Under the pieces are notes generated by a model. The model did not search any database. It was not told the DNA's origin and worked only from the letters and a program-made list of their open reading frames with translations. The position numbers were made by a program, and so were the translations under genes. This document shows, piece after piece, positions 55,643 to 64,000 of a stretch of DNA of 64,000 nt. Source of the stretch: Solea solea (taxonomy: Eukaryota > Chordata > Actinopteri > Pleuronectiformes > Soleidae); the NCBI RefSeq assembly GCF_958295425.1, contig NC_081152.1, forward strand, positions 704,001 to 768,000. Reading direction: 5' to 3'. The stretch's first letter is position 1, and every line of letters begins with the position of its first letter.

Positions 55643-57440
55643 GGTTTTAATTGACAGATTCCGGCACAATGAGAAACACTAACAATCATTTTGTCATCAA
55701 CACTGAGACCAAGACCAGAATGTACCAAGATAAGATCAGGACCTAAATTAGAGACCAAGCTAAAACCCAGACTTTTAGGGACTGAGACAAAACAAAGTCA
55801 AAGCAGCTGTGAAATTAAAACAACTTCATTAGTCGCACTAGGTGTAATTAGCTACGCGCAGCCATGTTAAGACAACAAAAAGAGAGAAACAACACATTAG
55901 TATTCACAAGCCGACAACTGCACCAGGAGCCCAAGAACCAGCGCACACACTCAAGTGTGAAAGAATAAAATATAAAAAACAACAATGAAATATCTCCAGG
56001 GAATTCCTGTCAAATTTGGCAAAGACAGAAAACTCGTCACGATCCTGAACTAATGGATCCGGACCAGAACCAGCACAGCAGATCCTGACTGAGCCTCGTC
56101 CTCAGTCCCTCCCTCTGGTGTCTTTCAGGAGTCCAGACCTCCTGCTGCACCGGGGAGTAAAAATGAGACAGTTCTAATTTGGGTTATTAGCAGAGTCTCT
56201 TTCACCGCTGACTGTGGGCGAGCGCTTCATTAGCTGATGCTGCTCATTAACGCTAGTTAGCGTTGACTCAGTGACGACGACGAGGACGACGAGCCAAATT
56301 TAAACTTGGCTGATGTTCGGTGTCGTGTGCTCAGTATTCTGCCGTCACCATGAACTTTAACGGATTCTATTCAAAGAAAAAGATGAAAGTAAAGTTCAGT
56401 GTTCCAAGTGAAGCTGGACTGAGCTTTGTGTTTAACTCAAGTTAACTCCGCCCAGTGCCTGGTTTAATGCCAAGAAGTGAGCTGAGAGTGACTTGTAACA
56501 ATCAATACCTTTCACCGACTGTGGGGGAGCCAGAGATGTGTTTGTTCACTGAGAGAAGTTGAAAAACATGACGACGTCACATTCCCTCGATTATCGCAGT
56601 AAAACTCAAACGTTTCTGCCTCAAACCTCCAAAATAAAAGCACTGCAGACTAAAAACACATTATCCCTTCAGGAGGGTCGACTTCTTACACAAAAGACTT
56701 TAATTTGAAGCAGCAGCTGCTCATTATCACCTCGGGCATCACGTGGGAACAAAGGACATCTGAAAGCTGGAAACATGTTTTCTATTCGTTTCACCATTAG
56801 AACTAAAACATACAACTTCCTTTCATTTGAAATATTATTTTCAGACTCCCCACGAGGAACTCTTAACCCCGGGGAAGAAAACTGAACTTCCACAGTAATG
56901 CACGTGTAAGTTTAGTGAAAAGATTTTTTATTTTCCTTTTATTTCTTTTAGTGCTTTGAAAACTAAAATGATTTACTTGTCCTATTACGTTCTCTCTACT
57001 GTAATTCATGCGCTTTTTTTATGTGTTTTATTTTCTTTTTTACTTCTCCTTAACTTTTAAATTCTTCCAAACAATTTCAACAATTTAAACAATTGTGACT
57101 TTGGTTAACTTTTATCTCTAATGAAATAAAACAGACCAGCACCTGATCCACTGGATCCAGAACTTCAGAAAGTCAGTCTGATGATAATCTGATCCGGCCT
57201 AAACAAACAAGAAGAGTCATGTGACCTCTAACGACCTTCTGTCACACGTTGACTCAGGTGAAATCTGTGCCGTGTGGTCGGGGGAGGCGACATTGTTAAT
57301 ATCATTGTTAATACTAACAATGATAAAAGAACTTGATCCTTTTATAAATGAGTTTTCTGTAAGTATTTCAACGTTTCTGTGGACAAAATCGCTGAATTTA
57401 CACATTTCCTGTTCAAATACACGGGAGACAACCTGAAACT
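55643..57440. other. Unique sequence, nothing recognised
   Basis: A GACGACGAGGACGACGAG patch at 56274-56293. Frames of 62-74 codons at 56669-56893 and 57217-57436 lack recognisable domains. Confidence 0.4.
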
Positions 57441-57467
57441 GGGTCAGAGGTCAGAGGTCAGAGGTCA
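57441..57467 (+). promoter_or_regulatory. Four tandem AGGTCA half-sites with 1-nt spacing (DR1)
   Basis: GGGTCA (57441-57446) is followed by AGGTCA at 57448, 57455 and 57462, each separated by one G. DR1 spacing of AGGTCA is the binding form for RXR heterodimers, HNF4 and COUP-TF. It could equally be a chance 7-bp microsatellite; there is no promoter beside it. Confidence 0.4.
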
Positions 57468-57583
57468 GAACTTCACGCGTCTGGAGTGAAGAAGTCTTCT
57501 GTCTTCTGTCTTCAGTCCAGTCGTCTACAGATGAGACAAATTACAACACAGGGCAGATTTGTACCTAAATGGAATGGGAACAG

Positions 57584-57645
57584 GGGACACACGGTGGTGC
57601 AGGGGTTAGCACTCCTGCCTGTGTGGTTTCCTCCCACAGTCCCTG
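57584..57645 (+). mobile_element. tRNA-like interspersed element, internally deleted
   Basis: GGACACACGGTGGTGCAGGG then GTTAGCACTCCTGCCTGTG matches the head of a common fish element (CGGTGGTGTAGTGGTTAGC type), followed directly by GGTTTCCTCCCACAGTCC from its middle, so about 80 bp are missing. Related to the copy at 2.3 kb. Confidence 0.6.
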
Positions 57646-58469
57646 TGACGCTCATGTGGAACCCTGACCCTGCTTTCTTCTGCTCCGTGTAAGTGTGGAA
57701 ATACAGAGACGTTTTCACAGCAAACCGTTCCCACTGACGACTACAGCGGATTCTCCTCTGGCCAAGTTTACCTCCGCGTCCTCACTCTTCCTCTCGGTTG
57801 GCAGCCGGCCCAGCCCTGACTGAGGAGGTGGAGGAGGAGGGACTTAAATACTCCTCTTCATCCATCTGGATGGAAAAGTGAGATCAGCGGCTGAAGATGA
57901 TGGATGAGATCCCTGCTTTGGTCAGGACCCAGCAGGAATATGAGCGTGTGCACGAGGAGGCTGGTGTGCAGCAGACTCAGTGATCACAGCGCTGATGCAG
58001 GTCGACACGCTGTAAAAACAAGGAGGGCCGCATCCTGTTTCTCTTTCAGTAATAATCCAGAAAACACATCTGGGAAAGAAGTTCTTGAAGCTAAAAGCTT
58101 CAGGAGCGTGGGACGAGCGCAGCACTCCACCTCGACAATCACAGGAAACGTGAAGCCATGGAGGAAGATGAGGTTGACGCCGCGTGAAGCTTCATCAGCA
58201 CAGGGTTTCCTCTCAGTGTCTCTGACTCTGTCTTTGTCCTCTGTGGACATCGATTAGTCTCATCACTGCTGCACGAGACGAAACACAGAGACAGCAGGGT
58301 GTCACGTCCAAGGTGACACCACCATCATCATCGTCATCATCATCATCAGGAGAAAACAAAAGAAACTGAATTATACTCCGCGTGTGTCAGCTGACGCCTC
58401 CACAGCTTTAATTAAACTCATTATTATCGTTATTATTATGATTGATGGATCTGTGTTTATGTGTAAGTT
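57646..58469. other. Unique sequence with an (ATC)n patch
   Basis: ATC trinucleotides at 58321-58348 and GAGGTGGAGGAGGAGG at 57825-57840. The 117-codon frame at 57904-58257 is unrecognised. Confidence 0.4.
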
Positions 58470-58546
58470 TGTCCTTCTGTTAGTCACTTCCTGTCCTTCT
58501 GTTAGTCACTTCCTGTCCTTCTGTTAGTCACTTCCTGTCCTTGTGG
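58470..58546. repeat. 24-bp minisatellite, three copies
   Basis: GTCCTTCTGTTAGTCACTTC-CT repeated three times. Confidence 0.95.
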
Positions 58547-58701
58547 GGACCCAGATAACATTCACACACGTTCACACCAGGACAGTCCAGTTCACCACAC
58601 AATTACCGACATAAACGGTAGCAACGAGACCGAAAGAGAACGAAAAATGTCGGTGCCTCCTCCCGCCCACCGGCCGCCCGCCGGGGGCTTGTCGGTGAGA
58701 C

Positions 58702-58812
58702 CCCAGTGTGAATATAATCCCTGTGTGAATATAATCCCAGTGTGAATATAATCCCTGTGTGAATATAATCCCAGTGTGAGTATAATCCCAGTGTGAATAT
58801 AATCCCAGTGTG
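58702..58812. repeat. 18-bp minisatellite, about six copies
   Basis: CCCAGTGTGAATATAATC with CCTGTGTGAATATAATCC variants. Confidence 0.95.
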
Positions 58813-59182
58813 TCAGAAGTATCTTTAAATATCCATGTTTTTTTACATGTTTCAGATGCTGCATGTGAACATTCTCCTCTCCTGTAAATTGCTCGATACT
58901 CGTAACCATAACAACTGCCAGCAGCTCTCTGCAAATAAACATTTCTACACCGAGCGTCACAATGACGAGACAATGCTCATCCACCGACATCGACAGCTTC
59001 ACTAACGACAGAACCTGAGCCTGTTTTTCATCGACCGTTTCTTCTGCTTCTGCACTGGAAACTTTATTTAAAGTCTCATCATCTTCACGACCGCTCATGA
59101 ATCTATTCAACCTTAAATACTAGGAAATGTTTGCTGTTGCTGTTGCTGTTGGTTTAATCATGTAGAAGAAGAACAGAACGCA

Positions 59183-59873
59183 TTAGTGAGACAGAGACAC
59201 GTGAACGCATCCGTGAGACAGAGACACGTGAACGCATCAGTGAGACGGAGAAACGTGAACGCATCAGTGAGACAGAGACACGTGAACGCATCAGTGAGAC
59301 AGAGACACGTGAACGCATCAGTGAGACGGAGACACGTGAACGCATCAGTGAGACGGAGACACGTGAACGCATCAGTGAGACAGAGACACGTGAACGCATC
59401 AGTGAGACGGAGAAACGTGAACGCATCAGTGAGACGGAGACACGTGAACGCATCAGTGAGACGGAGACACGTGAACGCATCAGTGAGACAGAGACACGTG
59501 AACGCATCAGTGAGACGGAGACACGTGAACGCATCAGTGAGACGGAGACACGTGAACGCATCAGTGAGACAGAGACACGTGAGCGCATCAGCGAGACTGA
59601 GACACGTGAACGCATCAGTGAGACGGAGACACGTGAACGCATCAGTGAGACGGAGACACGTGAACGCATCAGTGAGACAGAGACACGTGAACGCATCAGC
59701 GAGACTGAGACACGTGAACGCATCAGTGAGACGGAGAAACGTGAACGCATCGGTGAGACAGAGACACGTGAACGCATCAGTGAGACGGAGACACGTGAAC
59801 GCATCAGTGAGACAGAGACACGTGAACGCATCAGCGAGACTGAGACACGTTAACGCATTAGTGAGACAGAGAC
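59183..59873. repeat. 27-bp minisatellite with a CACGTG per unit, about 25 copies
   Basis: The unit is ACACGTGAACGCATCAGTGA-GACAGAG, with CAGAG, CGGAG and CTGAG variants. Because 27 is divisible by three, a 260-codon plus frame of VNASVRQRH repeats (59186-59968) and a 225-codon minus frame stay open. No start context, splice site or flanking exon suggests translation. Confidence 0.97.
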
Positions 59874-59956
59874 ATGCGAGACAGCTCGAAGAAGCTTTAA
59901 CTCTCCAGTCGTCTCAGCCTCAAGTAAATGTGTCCTCAGAGCAGAGGGACAGTGTC

Positions 59957-60013
59957 TGCTGCTGCTGATCCTGTTGCTGCTGCTGATTCTGCTGCTGCTG
60001 CTGCTGCTGCTGC
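59957..60013. repeat. (CTG)n with ATC/TTG interruptions
   Basis: About 19 triplets, ending in a pure (CTG)8. Confidence 0.95.
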
Positions 60014-60359
60014 AGTGAATATGAATATGTCATCGTTGACAGAGAACAGATCAGAAGCTTTTTCAGCCTCAGGGTTTTGTTTATTCTGGAAACATCAGGT
60101 TTTAAATGTTTTACAGTGAACATTGGACTGAAACTAAAACACCTTTATGTCACGATTTAATTTGAATTGTGAAATATATTTAATATCTGTCAGACAGAAA
60201 ATCACAATTTTATATTTAAATAATGGAGAAAACATTGTAAAATGACTGTTAATCTGAGTTTTAATCTGTTAAAGTCGGACTGAAACTAGAAATTCCAGAT
60301 AAACCATTTTTTCAACTGAATATTTCAAAATGTTTTATATTTGTCAAATAATGGCTATT

Positions 60360-60680
60360 TGCATACTTAGGGCAATATTCAAAAACTTTAAAAGACCTTG
60401 ATTTTTTTAATTCAAAAACGTTCAAGGATTTCAAGGACCGTGGGAACGCTGTAAACTGGTTGTAAACCGATCTCATCCACTTTAACCTTTGTTCTCTGTA
60501 GCAGTGCAGGTGTGCAGGTCTTTGTTAATGAAAATCAAAACTCAAACTTTTAAGCTGAGAGACAGTCACATCAAGCACTGCAGGGCCAGGACTGTAGGTG
60601 GCGTTGTAACATACAAACATTCTTTACTGCACAAAATTCAAGAACTTTCAATGACCTGTGTCTGTTTAATGAGATTTAAA
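60360..60680. mobile_element. ATTCAAGGAC-type interspersed repeat
   Basis: TTCAAAAACGTTCAAGGATT, TCAAGGACCGTGGGAACG and later ATTCAAGAACTTTCAATGAC are of the same type as the fragment at 42.9 kb. Ends are approximate. Confidence 0.45.
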
Positions 60681-60844
60681 AAAAAAAATGTTCCTTTGCG
60701 AACCCGGATTTTATTTTGAAATGAATGTTGATGTATTTTTGTGTGAAAAGTCTCTTCATCTCTGATCTTTTCATCTTTAATAACAAGTTCAGATAAATCG
60801 ACTGAATCTTCAGGATTAAACCAAGTTTCTCTTCACTCGACTGT

Positions 60845-60850
<6 letters not shown>

Positions 60851-60878
<28 letters not shown>
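60851..60878. repeat. (GT)14 microsatellite
   Basis: Uninterrupted GT tract. Confidence 0.95.
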
Positions 60879-60879
<1 letters not shown>

Positions 60880-61450
60880 AGGGCCATGCGTCACATGACT
60901 GACACCGTTACTGTGTCAGAGGAAACACAGATTGTGGAGTTTATTGCGGTGGAAAGATTAGAGCCGATGATGGAGTCTCCGTCAGCGAGCGTTTGTACGA
61001 CGCTCAAAGCGTGAAATTAAAACCACGCGTCCGACTTTTCTCTCTAAATGTTTCTGTGAAGTTGCTGTTTTTGTTCTAACACGAGGGTTTCGAGCGTTTC
61101 ATGACGACATCAGTCCAACGACCTGGATCACCTGGAACAACATTTACTCTGTTTGTTTCACTCTTTTTAAAAGCTGCACTTACTCAAACAAGAAACCACG
61201 ACAACGGATAAATGAATGTAAAGTGAGAAGTCGGTGTTTCACAACCTGTGAACCAGCAAAACTATCATCACCTCATTGTCACGACAAATATGGGACAACA
61301 GTCATATTTTAACATTTCTGTAACAGCTCGTTTGATTCAAAGGAGGTGAAACAGACATTTATTATTAAATTATGGATTTTTTTTAAACAAAAACACACAA
61401 AATCAGAAGTAAAACCTGGAAAAATGTCGACAAATCACTTAAAGGAGTAT
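60879..61450. other. Unique sequence, nothing recognised
   Basis: No gene, element end or array was identified. Confidence 0.4.
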
Positions 61451-61483
61451 GTGTATATATAAATATATATATGTATATATACA

Positions 61484-61886
61484 CAGTTGAAACCAGAAGT
61501 TTACATACACTATTTAAAAAGACACATATGCTTTTTTTTCTCCCTGTCTGACATGACAAAGTCAGAAGTTTACATACACTAAGATTATTATGCCTTTAAA
61601 CAATTTGGGAAAGCCCAAATGAAGATGTCATGTCTTTGGAAGCTTCTGATTCTGGTTTATTGACAACATTTGAGTTCATTAGAGACACACCTGTGGATGT
61701 ATTTTAAGACACACCTGAAACACACTGTTCCTTTGTGTAACATCATGGGAAAGACAAAAGAAATCATAAGACAATTGTGGACAAGTCTGGTTCATCCTTG
61801 GGTGCAATTTACAAAGACAGGACATCTTCATTTGGGCTTTCCCAAATTGTTATTGTATAGTGTATGTAAACTTCTGGTTTCAACTG
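61484..61886 (+). mobile_element. 403-bp non-autonomous Tc1-like element
   Basis: CAGTTGAAACCAGAAGTTTA continuing CATACAC (61484-61510) is exactly inverted at 61860-61886. A second internal copy of AGTCAGAAGTTTACATACAC (about 61560-61579) gives the left arm the IR/DR layout known from Sleeping Beauty-type Tc1 elements; the right arm keeps only the outer repeat. Inner arms AACAATTTGGGAAAGCCCAA and their inverse extend the inverted repeat. A short frame MGKTKEIIRQ near 61746 resembles the start of a Tc1 transposase (MGKTKEL type), but the rest is deleted. It lies within an AT-dinucleotide tract, consistent with TA target choice. Confidence 0.9.
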
Positions 61887-62015
61887 TATATATCTAGATA
61901 TATATATACAGTATATATATATATATATATACATATATATACGTATATGTGTATATATATGTATATATTTATACACATATATACAGTAAATATGTATATA
62001 TTTGTATATATTGGA
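61887..62015. repeat. AT-dinucleotide repeat flanking the Tc1-like element
   Basis: (TA)n with CAG, CAT and GT interruptions. A matching short AT repeat at 61451-61482 on the other side suggests one original tract split by the insertion. Confidence 0.9.
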
Positions 62016-62592
62016 TATACATAGTGTAGGTTTCCATTCTAAAGCGTCTCAATTTCTATTGAATTTTCATGGATTTATTAAAGGAGAAATCCCGTTTCCC
62101 GGAGTACCTACTCACTACTCAAAAAAGAAATATATACTGTGAATTATTTCATCGCAAACAAAGGAATAAAAAAGAGAAGCAGGTGTCGACAGGTGTTTTT
62201 TATCGACGTTCAGAGAGTTTCTTTTATTCACTCATTCATATTTATCTTTTACTTGTTGACGATAAATCTTTAAAAATGCACCGGCAGGTTTAAAACTCAC
62301 GGTTTACGACACACTTGCTGTTGAGGGTTTGGACAAAGGTTCTGAGCCGGTGCCAGCTCAGCTCAGCTCAGGTCACAGTGTTATTGTATGGACTCAGCGC
62401 TGACTCGGCACAGTCGGAGGTTCCACTCCAACAGTAAAGTCAGATTATTATGATCGGATATTACATCAGATTTATTTCTGCAAACCAATCTACTGATTGT
62501 TGTTCTACTCTGTTGTTCTATGGTGAATAGGATTAAACTTCATCACACTCTACAGGTCACATGACTGAATGTGCGTCTGTCATTCAGTCATG
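62016..62592. other. Unique sequence, nothing recognised
   Basis: The 74-codon frame at 62069-62293 has no recognisable domain. A CAGCTCAGCTCAG patch lies near 62355. Confidence 0.4.
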
Positions 62593-63200
62593 TGACAGGT
62601 GAGTGACGAGGACAGGTGAGTGACGAGGACAGGTGAGTGACGAGGACAGGTGAGTGAAGAGGACAGGTGAGTGACGAGGACAGGTGTGGGCAGGTGAGTG
62701 ACGAGGAAAGGTGAGTGACGAGGACAGGTGAGGGCAGGTGAGTGACGAGGACAGGTGAGTGACGAGGACAGGTGAAGTTTAGAACAGGTGAGTGACGAGG
62801 ACAGGTGAGTGAAGAGGACAGGTGAGTGACGAGGACAGGTGAGTGACGAGGACAGGTGAGTGACGAGGACAGGTGAGTGACGAGGACAGGTGAGGGCAGG
62901 TGAGTGACGAGGACAGGTGAGTGACGAGGACAGGTGAGTGACAAGGACAGGTGAGGGCAGGTGAGTGACGAGGACAGGTGAGTGACGAGGACAGGTGAGG
63001 ACAGGTGAGTGACGAGGACAGGTGAGTGACAAGGACAGGTGAGGGCAGGTGAGTGACGAGAACAGGTGAGTGACGAGGACAGGTGAGGGCAGGTGAGTGA
63101 AGAGGACATGTGAGTGACAAGGACAGGTGAGTGACGAGGACAGGTGAGGGCAGGTGAGTGATGAGGACAGGTGAAGTTTAGAACAGGTGAGTGATGAGGA
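62593..63200. repeat. 17-bp minisatellite (GACAGGTGAGTGACGAG), about 35 units
   Basis: Units GACAGGTGAGTGACGAG with shorter GACAGGTGAGGGCAGGTGAG variants and two GAAGTTTAGAACAGG insertions (about 62773 and 63173). The CAGGTGAGT in most units equals a consensus vertebrate splice donor. Confidence 0.97.
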
Positions 63201-63435
63201 GAGAAAAACAATTCATGTGTTCATGTCCCCTTGCCCTTTTTGCGCGACACAAGAAAGAATCTTGTTACAAAGTAACTCACGTAACTTTTTTACTTTAACT
63301 TTAGAGCAGTACTTTAACTTGTACATGAAATCGGGACAGTAACCTCCAAGATAAGTAAAGATATGTGGAACATACAGCATACATACAACTTTAGCTGAGA
63401 CTCTCTCTGAAAGCAGAAAGTTCAAAATGGAGCAT

Positions 63436-63436
<1 letters not shown>

Positions 63437-63501
<65 letters not shown>
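63437..63501. repeat. (CAG)21
   Basis: An uninterrupted run of about 21 CAG triplets, the longest pure triplet run in the window. Confidence 0.96.
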
Positions 63502-63502
<1 letters not shown>

Positions 63503-64000
63503 CGGAGACAGAAGAAGAAAGTGGGTCACGCTCATATTTTTGGCATCGAATAAAAACTGACAAAGTACTGGAATGATGTTTTTAAAGAGATGAAAAAAAG
63601 AATACAGAAAATAATAAGAGTGTAAACAGCAGTGGTGGGAGGAGACTAAAGCATTCATGCTCTCATTCAAACCTCACCCTCGCACACTGGATGATTATGT
63701 TTCATCTTAATGACGTAATAGAGGAGACATTTGAAGCTGTAGTGGACAGGAGGACACTCACACTGTCCTTGATCATGAGGACACTGGACACAGAAGGGAC
63801 CGCGACACAAAATCAACCTCAGTTTATCTGAACAACTCAAACCCTCAGCTGTGCCTCACTTAACTCACTGTTTACACTTCATATTCATCGCTGGTGATAT
63901 TTCATGTTTATTTAGTTGCATTTAAACATTGTTTTTATTATAGAACATTCGTCACACTTTATTTGACTGTACGATCCTCTTGCTCTTCTTCAACATTTTA
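63502..64000. other. Unique sequence, nothing recognised
   Basis: No gene, element or array was identified up to the window edge. Confidence 0.4.

Noticed and set aside
59186..59968. 260-codon open frame of VNASVRQRH repeats
   Set aside because: Explained fully by the 27-bp period; an antisense frame of similar length is equally open.

Overview
This is vertebrate nuclear DNA, most likely from a teleost fish. The repeats support that: a 5'-truncated RTE/Rex3-type LINE, a short Tc1-like element with Sleeping Beauty-style terminal repeats, hAT-like and tRNA-headed short elements of fish type, and very many CA/TG, CAG/CTG and AT microsatellites. No bacterial, organellar or viral gene organisation is visible. 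I found no complete protein-coding gene and no intact RNA gene. Nearly all open frames over 60 codons are tandem repeats read through, or chance frames in AT-rich DNA.

Tandem arrays dominate. The minisatellite-scale arrays listed here add up to about 15 kb, roughly a quarter of the window. The largest is a 37-bp satellite at 6.44-10.86 kb with 119 full units and no insertion or deletion; its variant units form 21-unit and 30-unit higher-order duplications. Others are a 24-bp array (10.9-11.5 kb), a 34-bp array (18.7-19.3 kb), a 20-bp array (27.7-28.6 kb), a 59-copy 38-bp array (29.5-31.8 kb), a 570-bp CTG-type tract (32.4-33.0 kb), pyrimidine-rich arrays (45.8-47.3 kb), an 18-bp array (54.8-55.2 kb), a 27-bp array (59.2-59.9 kb) and a 17-bp array (62.6-63.2 kb).

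Mobile-element remnants lie between them: a SINE with an L2-type tail (0.5 kb), a Tc1/mariner transposase scrap (4.8 kb), the LINE end with a 13-bp target-site duplication (14.8-15.4 kb), a hAT-like MITE (18.1 kb), a Tc1-like MITE (61.5 kb), and at least six copies of one short inverted-repeat-ended element. In three of those copies (35 kb, 40 kb, 51 kb) the same internal 32-bp motif has expanded into an array. A degraded 28S rRNA fragment is at 55.5 kb.

Possible functional DNA is sparse. A promoter-like block (CRE, GATGGCGG, GC box, TATA box) is present twice, at 11.7-12.1 kb and 24.6-24.9 kb; the first copy carries a 16-codon candidate first exon with a splice donor on the minus strand, which the second copy has lost. 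There is also a CpG-rich segment near 3.5-3.96 kb, four good CTCF-type motifs and a run of four DR1-spaced nuclear-receptor half-sites. Six perfect or near-perfect hairpin inverted repeats are scattered through otherwise unique sequence. Nothing ties these into one pathway; the window looks like gene-poor intergenic or intronic DNA shaped by tandem-repeat growth.
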